A stretch of DNA of 64,000 nucleotides from an uncultured Clostridia bacterium (GCA_938045615.1 CALIBC010000007.1:1-64000), one strand, 5' to 3'; counted from the first letter of the stretch, positions 44,132 through 53,146 are shown. Numbers and translations: made by a program. Notes: generated by a model from the letters alone, not told the origin.

Positions 44132-45064
44132 TCACTGCTTGAGTTTCCGGTGATATTCCTCGGCTTCCCGGCAGTCTCTGACTATCTGTTCGGAAAGTTC
44201 CCCGACGCTGTCGAATTTAACTTCATCACGCATTTTCTTCAGGAATTCAACTATTATCTTCTTGCCGTAAAGCTCTTTGTCAAAGTTGAAAATATGTGTT
44301 TCCACATTTTTTCCGTATTCTCCTATAGTCGGCTTGTGCCCCACGTTTGTGACCGCAGGGTATCTTTTTCCGTTATAGTCCACATATGTCACATAGACTC
44401 CGTTGGGCGGAGTCACCATAGTCGTATCTATTACGATATTTGATGTGGGGAACCCGAGTTTTCTTCCGAGACGGTTTCCGACGACCACCTCGCCGCCTAT
44501 CTCATAGTTTCTACCCATATATTTCTTGCAAAGTTCCACCCTGCCGGAAGCTATAAGCGTCCGTATAAGCGATGAGCTTACAGGCTCGCCGTGGATCTTA
44601 AAAGGCGCCATCTCAAAGACCGAGAATCCGGCATCTTCACCCACTCTACGCAAAACATCGGGGTCGCCGGACGCCTTGACCCCAAACTTGTAATTAAAGC
44701 CGCAGAACGCACCTTTCATGTTGAATCTGCGTATGAGAATCTCTTGGATGAATTCCTCGGGACGCATATTCATTATCTCATTTGTGAACGGAATGTTTAC
44801 CATATAGTCCACGCCGAGGCTTTCCATGATCTCGGCCTTCTCGTTCCGGTACAAAATGTTTTTTATCTTTGTCGCATTCGGCAACAGAGTCTTCGGATGA
44901 TTCGAGAAGGTGAACACCAGTGTTTTCAGACCGTTTGCCCTGCCGTACGATACCATCCGGCTTATAAGTTTGCGGTGTCCCAGGTGAACGCCGTCGAAAT
45001 TGCCAAGCGCCACGGCAGTTTCACCGAGGTCTTTAATATCTTCCAGTTTTTCAAAAGTTATCAA
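44132..45064 (-). CDS. ribF: Bifunctional riboflavin kinase / FAD synthetase
   Basis: Makes FMN and FAD. The N-terminal adenylyltransferase has 'GNFDGVHLGH' (21-30), and the C-terminal kinase (from about 185) has 'GRKLGFPTSNI' and 'GVYVTYV'. At 310 residues it is standard. The start is TTG at 45064, with GGAGG eight bases upstream and no alternative ATG nearby. It follows truB by 39 bases. Confidence 0.96.
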   Translation of the reverse strand: MITFEKLEDIKDLGETAVALGNFDGVHLGHRKLISRMVSYGRANGLKTLVFTFSNHPKTLLPNATKIKNILYRNEKAEIMESLGVDYMVNIPFTNEIMNMRPEEFIQEILIRRFNMKGAFCGFNYKFGVKASGDPDVLRRVGEDAGFSVFEMAPFKIHGEPVSSSLIRTLIASGRVELCKKYMGRNYEIGGEVVVGNRLGRKLGFPTSNIVIDTTMVTPPNGVYVTYVDYNGKRYPAVTNVGHKPTIGEYGKNVETHIFNFDKELYGKKIIVEFLKKMRDEVKFDSVGELSEQIVRDCREAEEYHRKLKQ

Positions 45065-45103
45065 TCCGATCGCCTCCGATTCAAATCTTTCACTAGGAAA
45101 AAA

Positions 45104-46150
45104 TCAATGCGCAACAAAAACCTTATCCGCTTTTATTTGCCCACCGCCCTCATCCATGAACGCAACCCCCAGAAAGCTCATTTTTCCCCGCAAAATCCCA
45201 TTTACCGAATAGGCTCTGTAAAATTCATTTCTTACAGGAACAACAAATTCTTTCCCGGCATATGCGGGTTCTCTCAGAAGCTCGCACCTTTTTACGGGTA
45301 CGGCGGCTCCGTTCAGAAATTTCCCGACGTCTTTTTCATTGAGGTTCAGTTCCCCAAAATTCTTCAGCATATCCGGGATCCGCAAGATTCCGGGCATCCG
45401 CAGGGTTTCGGGGATACCGTCCATATCCCGTGGTTGGGAAACAGCACTGCAAGTTTGGGAGACAGTATCCCGGGTTTGCCAAATATGCTCCAATTCGTCA
45501 AGTCCAAGCGCATGCTCTATCTCTGCGCTTCCGCAGGCCGTTCTTTGCAAGGCGCTCATTGCTGCATAAACGCCCAGCGCATCGCCTGCATCATCGCATA
45601 TTGATCTGATATACGTTCCTTTTGAGCATGTCACCGAAAATGTCACACTCGATTCATAGCCTTTGCCGAGATTCATATTTTCAATTACAAGCTCTTTTAT
45701 ATAGACATTGCGACTAGGTATTTCAACATCTCTACCCTCTCTTGCGTATTCATACAATCTCTTGCCGCCTACCCTGACCGCAGAATATATGGGCGGGCGC
45801 TGCCGAATTCTGCCGCTGAAACTCTCAAAAGCCTTACGTATATGATTTTCCGTAATTTGGTTGACTCTTTGTTCGGTCACCGAACAAAGCTCCGTACCCC
45901 AAACATCCCCGCTGTCCGTTTTTTTTCCAAGCAGCATCGAACATCTGTATGTTTTGAAGTCCATATCCAAATACTCCATTATTCTGGTAGCCCTGCCGAC
46001 ACATACCGGAAGCACGCCGGTCGCCATGGGATCGAGCGTTCCCGTATGCCCCACTTTTCTAAGCCCCAAAATTTTCCGGATTCGTCCGACAACATCGTGA
46101 GATGTCATATTCTGTTCCTTGTCGACTATAATTATCCCGCTGATACCCAT
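45104..46150 (-). CDS. truB: tRNA pseudouridine(55) synthase TruB, with a repeat-built insertion
   Basis: Makes pseudouridine 55 in the T-loop. The catalytic Asp is D40 in 'GHTGTLDPMATGVLP', and 'YRCSMLLGKKTDSGDVWG' follows. At 348 residues it is longer than the usual 290-310. The extra residues (about 225-265) include a three-fold 18-bp tandem repeat reading 'IPETLR-MPGILR-IPDMLK'. The C-terminal PUA-like part is present. The ATG at 46150 has no clear RBS; an 18-bp tandem repeat sits directly upstream, containing a short ORF whose stop is two bases before the ATG. Confidence 0.94.
   Translation of the reverse strand: MGISGIIIVDKEQNMTSHDVVGRIRKILGLRKVGHTGTLDPMATGVLPVCVGRATRIMEYLDMDFKTYRCSMLLGKKTDSGDVWGTELCSVTEQRVNQITENHIRKAFESFSGRIRQRPPIYSAVRVGGKRLYEYAREGRDVEIPSRNVYIKELVIENMNLGKGYESSVTFSVTCSKGTYIRSICDDAGDALGVYAAMSALQRTACGSAEIEHALGLDELEHIWQTRDTVSQTCSAVSQPRDMDGIPETLRMPGILRIPDMLKNFGELNLNEKDVGKFLNGAAVPVKRCELLREPAYAGKEFVVPVRNEFYRAYSVNGILRGKMSFLGVAFMDEGGGQIKADKVFVAH
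45362..45415 (-). repeat. 18-bp tandem repeat (x3) inside truB
   Basis: Units 45398-45415, 45380-45397 and 45362-45379; the first two match at about 14 of 18 bases, the third is more diverged. Each encodes a hexapeptide of the form (I/M)-P-x-x-L-(R/K). Confidence 0.65.
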
Positions 46151-46154
46151 ACTC

Positions 46155-46190
46155 AATCAAAGTCCATTATTAAATCAAAGTCCATTGTTA
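46155..46190. repeat. 18-bp tandem repeat (x2 plus partial) before truB
   Basis: aatcaaagtccattatta and aatcaaagtccattgtta are adjacent; a third partial copy begins gatcaaaa. On the minus strand it contains an in-frame 'MDFDLIMDFD' stop just upstream of truB. Confidence 0.85.
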
Positions 46191-46226
46191 GATCAAAACT
46201 CGTATTGCTCGTTGTTCAATCCCGGC

Positions 46227-47204
46227 TCATTCCCCGAGCAACTTTGGATCTCCCAAAATCTTTTCCTTGAGTGCTTCCATCGTTTCCTTGAGGTTCATAT
46301 GCACCGTGCAACCGGCGGCTTTCATATGTCCTCCTCCTCCAAATGCTTCCGCGATCTTTGAAACGTCACCCAAACGCTTTGCTCTGAGGCTGACTCTGCA
46401 TGATTCCTCACCGTGTTCTTTGACAAACACCGCCATTTCCACGCCATCGATGCTTCTCAGCTTTGCGACCACTCCTTCCGCATCCTCAAGCGAGGCGCCG
46501 TGTTTCTTAAGCATCTCACTCGATACATAGCCCAAAGCAAGTTTGCCGTCTGCATATATTTGTATCCTGCTAAGTATGTCGGCTTCAAGTCTTATCTTCC
46601 TGAGGCTTACGCGTTCATAAAGCTCCACACTCACCGCATTTGCGTCTATCCCGACCTCATACAGTTTTGCCACGATTTTGTGCGTCTCCCCTGACGTGTT
46701 GGAATACTGGAAATTCCCGGTATCGGTGGTGATCGCCGCAAAAATGGCTTCGCCCATCTCCTTGTCAAGTTCCACACCCATGGCAAGAAGCAGTTTGTAT
46801 ATCAACTGACCTGTGGCGGCGGAGTCCGGATCGATATAGTTGTAATCACAAAATCCGGTGGACGTCCCATGATGGTCTATGCATACAGTGGTTCCGCCTC
46901 CGAGAAATTTTCTCCTGCGCTTGGGAAATCTGCCGGGTTCCCCGCAATCCACACATACACAAACATCCGGACTTGGGATTATTCCAAAATCCTCCGTGCA
47001 GTAGCCTCTGTCCATGAACTTCAGATTGTCGGGAATCTTATCTTCGAGCAGTATATATGCGTGTTTTCCCGCTTTCCTAAGCGCTATGCAAAGTGCTACA
47101 GCCGAGCCTATAGCGTCTCCGTCAACGTTTATGTGCGGAAATATCAGAACGCTGCTTGCCTTTTTAAGCACTTCCGCTATGACTTCAAACCTATCGTTAT
47201 TCAT
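46227..47204 (-). CDS. nrnA: DHH-family bifunctional oligoribonuclease / pAp phosphatase NrnA
   Basis: A 325-residue DHH-DHHA1 phosphoesterase degrading nanoRNA and pAp. 'PHINVDGDAIGS' (23-34), 'CVDCGEPG', 'CIDHHGTS' and C-terminal 'AFGGGGHMKAAG' are the family's metal- and substrate-binding motifs. The ATG overlaps the rbfA stop by eight bases. It lies between rbfA and truB, its usual place in Firmicutes. Confidence 0.95.
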   Translation of the reverse strand: MNNDRFEVIAEVLKKASSVLIFPHINVDGDAIGSAVALCIALRKAGKHAYILLEDKIPDNLKFMDRGYCTEDFGIIPSPDVCVCVDCGEPGRFPKRRRKFLGGGTTVCIDHHGTSTGFCDYNYIDPDSAATGQLIYKLLLAMGVELDKEMGEAIFAAITTDTGNFQYSNTSGETHKIVAKLYEVGIDANAVSVELYERVSLRKIRLEADILSRIQIYADGKLALGYVSSEMLKKHGASLEDAEGVVAKLRSIDGVEMAVFVKEHGEESCRVSLRAKRLGDVSKIAEAFGGGGHMKAAGCTVHMNLKETMEALKEKILGDPKLLGE

Positions 47205-47577
47205 CGTCTTTTTCCAAACTCTTCAACACATCCTCAATGTGTCTTCCGTATTCCATGGATTCATCCATCTTAAAGATCAACTCCGGTACATGTTTAAGTT
47301 TGATTTGCTTTCCGATCTCTCTACGTATCAAATTCTTTGCTTTTTCAAAGCTGTCAAGTACTTCCCTCTTTTTCGACACGGCTTTGGCGTGATCTTTTGA
47401 AATGTCCAAAACCGTTATATAGCACGTTGCATAGCCGCAGTCCCGAGTGACATCCACGGCCGTGATACTTATCATACTGCGCATAAGTCCGGGATCTTTC
47501 AATTCTCTCAGAAGCATGCTGCTGATGAGTTTGCGGATTTCTTCGCCGAGTCTCTCCTGTCTGTATCCTTTTCCCAT
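47197..47577 (-). CDS. rbfA: Ribosome-binding factor A
   Basis: A 126-residue KH-fold protein for late 30S maturation and 16S 5'-end processing. 'RQERLGEEIRKLISSMLLREL' near the start and 'VPELIFKMDESMEYGRHIEDVL' near the end are typical. It lies 12 bases after infB and overlaps nrnA. Confidence 0.95.
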   Translation of the reverse strand: MGKGYRQERLGEEIRKLISSMLLRELKDPGLMRSMISITAVDVTRDCGYATCYITVLDISKDHAKAVSKKREVLDSFEKAKNLIRREIGKQIKLKHVPELIFKMDESMEYGRHIEDVLKSLEKDDE

Positions 47578-47589
47578 ACGACGACCCCT

Positions 47590-50500
47590 TTAAATTTCAA
47601 CCATCGTGAAACACTCTATCACATCTTCTTCTTTGATATCGTTGTAACCCTCGATTCCTATACCGCACTCATAGCCCTGAGCGACTTCTTTTGCATCGTC
47701 TTTGAACCTCTTCAGAGATGACACTTTTCCCTCGTGAATCACTATACCGTCTCTCACCAGACGAATGGACTCGTTTCTCACAATCTTGCCCTCTGTGACG
47801 TAAGCTCCTCCGATGATGCCTACACCCGGAACCTTGAAGGTATCCCTGATCTCCGCTTTTCCAAGAACTTCTTCTTTGAACTCGGGATCAAGCATTCCCT
47901 TTATGGCAGCCTCCACGTCGTTGATCACATCATAGATAACTCTGTACAGCCTTATTTCAACCCCGTGACGATCGGCAAGCGCCGATATGGCGGTACTCGG
48001 TCTTACGTTAAATCCGATTATCACCGCATCGGAAGTTTCCGCCAGCATTATGTCCGACTCCGTCACTGTGCCGACCCCGGAATGAATGACATTGACTTTT
48101 GCCGCATCGTCATTCAGCTTCTCAAGAGAGGACATCAAAGCTCCCACGGAACCCTGCACATCGCCTTTGACGATAACATTGAGTTCCTTGACTTCACCCT
48201 CGCCGATCCTGCTGAAAAGCTTGTCGAAGGTCATGCCGGAGTTCTTTGCCATGACTTCCTCACGCAGTTTCTCCTGCCTATTTCCGGCAATTTCCCTTGC
48301 GGTCTTGTCGTCTCTTACTACATTGAACTCATCCCCCGCTTGCGGAACATCCGTAAGCCCGAGAATCTCAACTGCGGTTGCAGGTCCGGCTTTCTTGATG
48401 GTTTCACCTCTGTAATCGGTCATCAGTCGTATCCTGCCGGAACATGTTCCTGCGACTATGCTCTGTCCCGCCTGAAGCGTTCCGTTGAGAACCAGAAGCG
48501 AAGCTACCGGGCCTTTTGCCTTGTCGAGCCTTGCCTCTATCACCGAACCGAGCGCAAGCCTGTCAGGGTTTGCTTTCAGTTCCATGACTTCCGCCTGAAG
48601 CAGAATCATTTCCAAAAGATTGGTTATCCCCTCACCCGTCTTTGCGGACACAGGTACGGAAATAACTTCTCCTCCCCAGTCCTCTACGAGAACCTCGTGG
48701 TCGGCCAGGTCTTTTTTTACACGGTCGGGATTTGCTCCCGGCTTGTCCATCTTGTTTATCGCAACTATGATCGGCACGCCGGCCGCTTTTGCGTGGCTTA
48801 TGGATTCTATGGTCTGAGGTTTTACACTGTCATCGGCCGCAACCACAAGAACCGCAATATCGGTAACATGTGCTCCGCGTGCACGCATAGCCGTAAAAGC
48901 CTCGTGTCCCGGTGTATCCAAGAACACGATTCTGTGTCCGTTGATGCTTACTTCCGACGCCCCGATGTGTTGAGTAATTCCTCCCGACTCGCTCTTTGTG
49001 ACATTGGTGGATCTGATCGCATCGAGCAGCGAAGTCTTACCGTGATCGACGTGTCCCATAACCGTAATAACAGGAGGTCTGTCGCGAAGATCTTTTTCTC
49101 TGTCGGCAAACGTTTCTATGCCTTCTTCGATTATTTCTTCCTCGACGTTGTCCGCAATGACCGTGATACCCAATTCTTCCGCCAGGATCATCATTGTTTC
49201 TTCATCGATGTTCTGGTTGATATTAGCCATCACTCCAAGTTTCATTAGGCTCATTATCACTTTCGATTTTGAGATCTCGGTCTGCTCGCAAAATCCCGCC
49301 ACCGTGATCGGCAAATTCATCTTGAAAGTACCTTCAGGCAAAATTTCCTCAATGACCTCTTCAACGACTTCCTGCTTAGGTTTGACGTACTTCTTCCTTT
49401 CTTTCTTTTCAAGCGACTTTCGCTCAAGCTTGGCGAACTTGTTGTGCTCCTGCCTCTTGTCGTAGCTTCGTCTGTCGTCTCTGCGGTTTCTACTGCTTTT
49501 GCCATCCGTCCCGGCGGATGTCGCCGTTCTTTTTGCTCCGCCCCGGCTGCTCTGTGCTCTGCCTGCGTCGCGGCCGCCGTCTCTTGAAAAGCCCCGTTCT
49601 CTGTCAGAAGCGCCTCTGTGTTCACCGGCTCCGTCGATGCGTCCGCCTCTTCTCTCACCGTCTTTTCTTCCTGCGCTTCTGTCTCTGCGGCCGCTTCTCT
49701 CTGAGCGCTCACTTCTGTATTCTGTCGTAGAGGAATCCGAACTTCCGGCGCCCGGAGCACGACGTCCTCCTCGTCTGTCGCCTCTGCGATCTGCGGCGGT
49801 GCGTTGTTCGTCTCTTCTTTGCACCGCTCTTTTCCTTGCATTTTCTTCACTTGCGGCTTTTCTGGCATTCTCTCTGCGAAGAACGTCTTCCGCTTTTGCG
49901 ACTATCTTTATCCCCGACACGCGCCGGTTCTCGGAATCCAGTTTTTTTACGGCTACCTGCTCTTTTTTCGCATCTTTTTCTTTTGTGCCTTTTTCTTTTG
50001 CGTCCACGCCGTGGGAATCCTGAGCCGCAACTTTTCCGCTTTTTTGTTCCTTGTTTGCGTTATTTGCGCTTTCGCTGCGTTTTGTCTTTTTTTCGGCGTC
50101 GGTCTTTCCCGCAGGTACGACGGTTGCCGTGTTTTTTGAAAGCTTTGCTTCAGCGGTTGTTTCGGGCTCCGTGCTCTTTGGGGTTTTTGCTTCATCGGCT
50201 GCGGCGCCCCTCTTGCTTTTTACAACCTTTGTTTCAGCGGTCGCAACAGCTTCATTGCTTTTTGCAGCCTTTGCTTCGGCAGCCGCAGCGTTTTCCTCTC
50301 TTTTTGCAAACAGACTTTCATCCACGATAGGTTTACCCTCGGGCGGCTTGGGTTTGCTCGCCAAAAAACTCTCATTGATTATCGGCGTTCCTACCGGTAT
50401 CTTTCTTCCCGTCTTGCTCACTTTTTTTGCCTTATCTTTATTTGCCCCCGCATCGCGTCCGACTTCCGGTTCCTTGTCCGGCTTTCCGCCATTTCCCGCC

Positions 50501-50700
50501 GCAGTTTCGGCATCTGCGGTTTTTTCCGCCTTTATTTTTACGGATTTCTTCACTTCCCCGGATCTGATCGCTTCCACTTCCGGATCCGTCAACGCAGTCA
50601 TGTGACTTTTCAATTCTATTCCCAATGATCCTGCTCTTGCGATAAGGTCCTTGCTCTGAATCCCCATTTCCTTTGCAAGTTCATATACCTTTTTCTTCAT
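47590..50700 (-). CDS. infB: Translation initiation factor IF-2, long form with repetitive linker
   Basis: The GTPase that positions initiator tRNA. A short N-terminal IF2N domain (1-50) is followed by about 400 residues of Lys/Ala/Glu- then Arg/Gly/Ser-rich linker. A second IF2N-type segment follows, then the G domain ('GHVDHGKTSL', 'DTPGHEAF', 'NKMDK') and the C-terminal tRNA-binding domains. At 1036 residues the excess lies in the linker. Residues 133-202 are about five 14-residue repeats of a 'KS-x-x-x-x-x-x-A-E-x-K' type, preceded by a two-fold 'P-x-G-x-P-I-(I/V)-(N/D)-E-S' repeat. Its ATG overlaps the ylxQ stop by four bases. Confidence 0.97.
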   Translation of the reverse strand: MKKKVYELAKEMGIQSKDLIARAGSLGIELKSHMTALTDPEVEAIRSGEVKKSVKIKAEKTADAETAAGNGGKPDKEPEVGRDAGANKDKAKKVSKTGRKIPVGTPIINESFLASKPKPPEGKPIVDESLFAKREENAAAAEAKAAKSNEAVATAETKVVKSKRGAAADEAKTPKSTEPETTAEAKLSKNTATVVPAGKTDAEKKTKRSESANNANKEQKSGKVAAQDSHGVDAKEKGTKEKDAKKEQVAVKKLDSENRRVSGIKIVAKAEDVLRRENARKAASEENARKRAVQRRDEQRTAADRRGDRRGGRRAPGAGSSDSSTTEYRSERSERSGRRDRSAGRKDGERRGGRIDGAGEHRGASDRERGFSRDGGRDAGRAQSSRGGAKRTATSAGTDGKSSRNRRDDRRSYDKRQEHNKFAKLERKSLEKKERKKYVKPKQEVVEEVIEEILPEGTFKMNLPITVAGFCEQTEISKSKVIMSLMKLGVMANINQNIDEETMMILAEELGITVIADNVEEEIIEEGIETFADREKDLRDRPPVITVMGHVDHGKTSLLDAIRSTNVTKSESGGITQHIGASEVSINGHRIVFLDTPGHEAFTAMRARGAHVTDIAVLVVAADDSVKPQTIESISHAKAAGVPIIVAINKMDKPGANPDRVKKDLADHEVLVEDWGGEVISVPVSAKTGEGITNLLEMILLQAEVMELKANPDRLALGSVIEARLDKAKGPVASLLVLNGTLQAGQSIVAGTCSGRIRLMTDYRGETIKKAGPATAVEILGLTDVPQAGDEFNVVRDDKTAREIAGNRQEKLREEVMAKNSGMTFDKLFSRIGEGEVKELNVIVKGDVQGSVGALMSSLEKLNDDAAKVNVIHSGVGTVTESDIMLAETSDAVIIGFNVRPSTAISALADRHGVEIRLYRVIYDVINDVEAAIKGMLDPEFKEEVLGKAEIRDTFKVPGVGIIGGAYVTEGKIVRNESIRLVRDGIVIHEGKVSSLKRFKDDAKEVAQGYECGIGIEGYNDIKEEDVIECFTMVEI
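50095..50304 (-). repeat. 42-bp tandem repeats (about five) in the infB linker
   Basis: Fourteen-codon units recur through IF-2 residues 133-202, each starting K(S/R/N) and containing AEAK, AETK or DEAK. Copies are diverged at both DNA and protein level. Confidence 0.65.
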
Positions 50701-51029
50701 AAGAACACCTCTCTTTCTGATCGTATGCGGTCAATCTCATTTTTTACAATCCGGGCGAAATTCCGATCCGTCAAGGCAAACACGCTGTTTTCGCCATTGC
50801 CGGTGGCATGAGACAATTTCTCTTTTGTTCCAAATACACGGCATTCCACATTCCGCCCCGCGCACTTCTGAGTCATCTTTTTTTTCGTATTGTCGGACGC
50901 ATCCTCCGCAACGATCAACAATTTGACCTTTCTCCTTGCAATGAGCGATAAACTTGTGTTGTATCCTGTCTGCAAAGCCCCGGCTTTTGCGGCAAAACCC
51001 ATGTAGCTCCATAATTTATCACTCGGCAT
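50697..51029 (-). CDS. Ribosomal L7Ae-family RNA-binding protein (YlxQ)
   Basis: A 110-residue L7Ae/L30e/Gadd45-fold protein, a K-turn binder found between rnpM and infB in Firmicutes. 'GFAAKAGALQTGYNT' (11-25) and 'VKLLIVAEDASDNTKKKM' (35-52) are recognisable. It overlaps rnpM by 11 bases and infB by four. The C-terminus is slightly extended and basic. Confidence 0.92.
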   Translation of the reverse strand: MPSDKLWSYMGFAAKAGALQTGYNTSLSLIARRKVKLLIVAEDASDNTKKKMTQKCAGRNVECRVFGTKEKLSHATGNGENSVFALTDRNFARIVKNEIDRIRSEREVFL

Positions 51030-51309
51030 CTTCTATTTCCTCTGTCAGTTTTTTAAAAACATCATCCGTCATTTCCTGCGAAAAATTCTGCCTGAACGCC
51101 CTGTTGAACGCTCTTCGTTTTTTCGCGTTTTCAATACATAAGGCGCTTTTGCAAATGTATGTGCCCCGTCCCGGCGCAAGACCGTCCCCGTCCCGGCGCA
51201 GGATTCCGTCACTGCATACGATCCGCAAAAGTTCCGCCTTCGGTTTTGATTCCATGCAACCTACACAACGTCGCATAGGTTCTGTCGCTTTACTCCTGTG
51301 TCGGCTCAA
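51019..51309 (-). CDS. rnpM: RnpM/YlxR family RNA-binding protein
   Basis: A 96-residue YlxR protein, reported in Bacillus to modulate RNase P. The core 'PMRRCVGCMESKPKAELLRIV' begins at about residue 11, and 'GRGTYICKSALCIENAKKRRAF' follows. I propose a TTG start at 51309 inside the nusA 3' end: AGGAGG lies nine bases before it and gives the usual family length. The ATG at 51276 (MRRC) is the alternative. A longer reading from 51360 would add basic residues with no RBS. Confidence 0.88.
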   Translation of the reverse strand: MSRHRSKATEPMRRCVGCMESKPKAELLRIVCSDGILRRDGDGLAPGRGTYICKSALCIENAKKRRAFNRAFRQNFSQEMTDDVFKKLTEEIEDAE

Positions 51310-52528
51310 GAGCACCTTCCTCCTCAGCGAGCGAATCACCCGTTTCTTCCGGTTTTGCATCTTGTTCAGTCAGCACTTCCCCGCCTTCCGCTTCATATTC
51401 ATCGCCGTACTCTTCACCGTACTCTTCGCTCTCGTAAAATTCTTCTTCAGGTACTTCATCGTAAAAATCAGCTCCGACATCCGCATTTTCGTATTCGCCG
51501 CTGCTTTTTATATCAATTTTCCAACCGCTGACCTTGGCCGCCAACCTGACATTTTGCCCCTGCTTTCCGATCGCCAGTGAAAGCTGGTGATCCGGCACTA
51601 TAACGGTTGCAATCTTTTCCTCATAGTTGTCTATTATAACATCTTCCACGGCGGCGGGACTCAGAACGTTGGTTATGAGTTCAAGCGGATCGTCACTCCA
51701 TGAGATGATGTCTATCTTCTCCCCGTTGAGTTCATCCACTACATTCTGCACCCGGCTACCTCTTGGACCTACGCAGGCACCCACAGGATCGACATTTTCA
51801 TCTTCCGAGAACACCGCCATCTTGGTTCTGGATCCCGCTTCTCTTGCAATTCCCAATATCTCAACCGTGCCGTCCTGTATCTCGGGCACTTCAAGTTCAA
51901 ACAACATCTTTACAAGGCAAGGGTGTGATCTGGAAAGGAAAACCTGCGGTCCTTTCGCCGTTTTCTTTACGTCCATTATGTAGACTTTCAGTCTTTGGTG
52001 CACCCGAAACGTCTCTCCCCGAACCTGCTCATTCGCAGACAATATACCCTCGGCATTTCCTATGTTTATGAACATCGTCTCGCCGCTCTTTCTCTGCACG
52101 GTTCCGGTGATTATTTCGCCTTTCCTACTTATAAATTCATCATAGACCATACCTCTTTCGGCCTCTCTGATACGCTGCACGACGACCTGCTTTGCGGTTT
52201 GCGCCGCTATCCTTCCGAAGTCCCTGGGCGTCACCGCAAATTCTATGGCATCCCCTATCTCATATCTTGGGTCGATCTCATGGGCTTCTTCGAGCGTCAT
52301 CTGGGTCATATAATCGGTGAGTTCATCATCCGGCATTATTTCCTTTTTCATAAGTACCGTGACATCCCCATCCACGGGATCGATCGAGACTCTGACATTC
52401 TCAGCGGTCCCGTAGTTTTTCTTATATGCGGAAACCAGTGCGGATTCAATAGTTTCAAGCAAAACCTCTTTCGGTATATGCTTTTCTCTTTCGAGTTCCC
52501 CCATGGCATCAATAAATTCTTTGTTCAT
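51290..52528 (-). CDS. nusA: Transcription termination/antitermination factor NusA
   Basis: A 412-residue NusA: an N-terminal RNA-polymerase-binding domain (1-125), S1 ('GEIITGTVQRKSGETMFINI'), KH1/KH2 ('CVGPRGSRVQNVVDELNGEKIDI', 'IGKQGQNVRLAAKVSGWKIDI') and an acidic tail (about 355-412) with small 'EEYG' repeats. It lacks the E. coli AR domains, as usual in Firmicutes. GGAGG precedes the ATG. Its 3' end carries the rnpM start. Confidence 0.97.
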   Translation of the reverse strand: MNKEFIDAMGELEREKHIPKEVLLETIESALVSAYKKNYGTAENVRVSIDPVDGDVTVLMKKEIMPDDELTDYMTQMTLEEAHEIDPRYEIGDAIEFAVTPRDFGRIAAQTAKQVVVQRIREAERGMVYDEFISRKGEIITGTVQRKSGETMFINIGNAEGILSANEQVRGETFRVHQRLKVYIMDVKKTAKGPQVFLSRSHPCLVKMLFELEVPEIQDGTVEILGIAREAGSRTKMAVFSEDENVDPVGACVGPRGSRVQNVVDELNGEKIDIISWSDDPLELITNVLSPAAVEDVIIDNYEEKIATVIVPDHQLSLAIGKQGQNVRLAAKVSGWKIDIKSSGEYENADVGADFYDEVPEEEFYESEEYGEEYGDEYEAEGGEVLTEQDAKPEETGDSLAEEEGALEPTQE

Positions 52529-52567
52529 CTATATTTACCTCCATAATTCGCCTTGATGAATTTTCTC

Positions 52568-53071
52568 TCAAAAGATCACGGCAAGGTTCGTTTTTGCGAC
52601 ATCTTCTTCTTTGAAAGAATACACTTCCCCGTCATCTGTTTCAATTTCTATACAACCCTCGCGCAGTCCTTTGAGTACTCCGCGGAACTCTTTCTTTCCC
52701 TCGTAATTCTTATAAAGTTTTACATCCACAATATCGCCCGCAAACCTTTCATAATCTTTAGGCTCAAAAAGCCGCCTGTCAAGACCCGGTGAGCTGACTT
52801 CAAGAATGTAGTTGCCCGAAATGGGATCATCTCTGTCCAGATATTCCGAAAGAACCCTGCTCACCTTTTCGCAATCCTCGGTGCTCACATATTCCCCGCC
52901 GATTCCTCCCTCGCAGGATCCCAATCCCGCAGCTTTCTTATCTATATAGACCCTCAGATATCTCTCTTTCCCCTCTTTCTTGAACTCTGAATTGTATAGT
53001 TCCAAACCGTTTTCATCCAGAAACTCCGTTAGATAATCGTTCAATAATTCTTTAATCCGCACTTTAGCCAT
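52568..53071 (-). CDS. rimP: Ribosome maturation factor RimP
   Basis: A 167-residue 30S maturation factor. 'YLRVYIDK' and 'EDCEKVSRVLSEYLD', 'YILEVSSPGLDRRL', and the C-terminal SH3-like domain are typical. An insertion near 75-85 ('KKAAGLGSCEGGIGGEY') is somewhat longer than average. The ATG at 53071 is preceded by GAGAGGGG; the upstream TTG at 53089 is less likely. It heads the nusA-infB operon; promoter at 53147-53175. Confidence 0.94.
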   Translation of the reverse strand: MAKVRIKELLNDYLTEFLDENGLELYNSEFKKEGKERYLRVYIDKKAAGLGSCEGGIGGEYVSTEDCEKVSRVLSEYLDRDDPISGNYILEVSSPGLDRRLFEPKDYERFAGDIVDVKLYKNYEGKKEFRGVLKGLREGCIEIETDDGEVYSFKEEDVAKTNLAVIF

Positions 53072-53093
53072 CGGGCTTACCCCTCTCAAAATT

Positions 53094-53120
53094 TAAAGAG
53101 TGGGCGCATCCCACTCTTTA
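53094..53120 (-). other. Perfect 11-bp hairpin in the rimP leader
   Basis: taaagagtggg pairs fully with cccactcttta around a 5-base loop, between the promoter and the rimP RBS. There is no proper T-run after it, so it is either a leader element or a weak terminator of the upstream ABC genes. Confidence 0.6.
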
Positions 53121-53146
53121 AGTAAACTCTTTATTCACTTTTGGGT

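Noticed and set aside
47734..49248. 504-codon plus-strand reading frame
   Set aside because: Shadow of the infB G-domain region; no recognisable domain.
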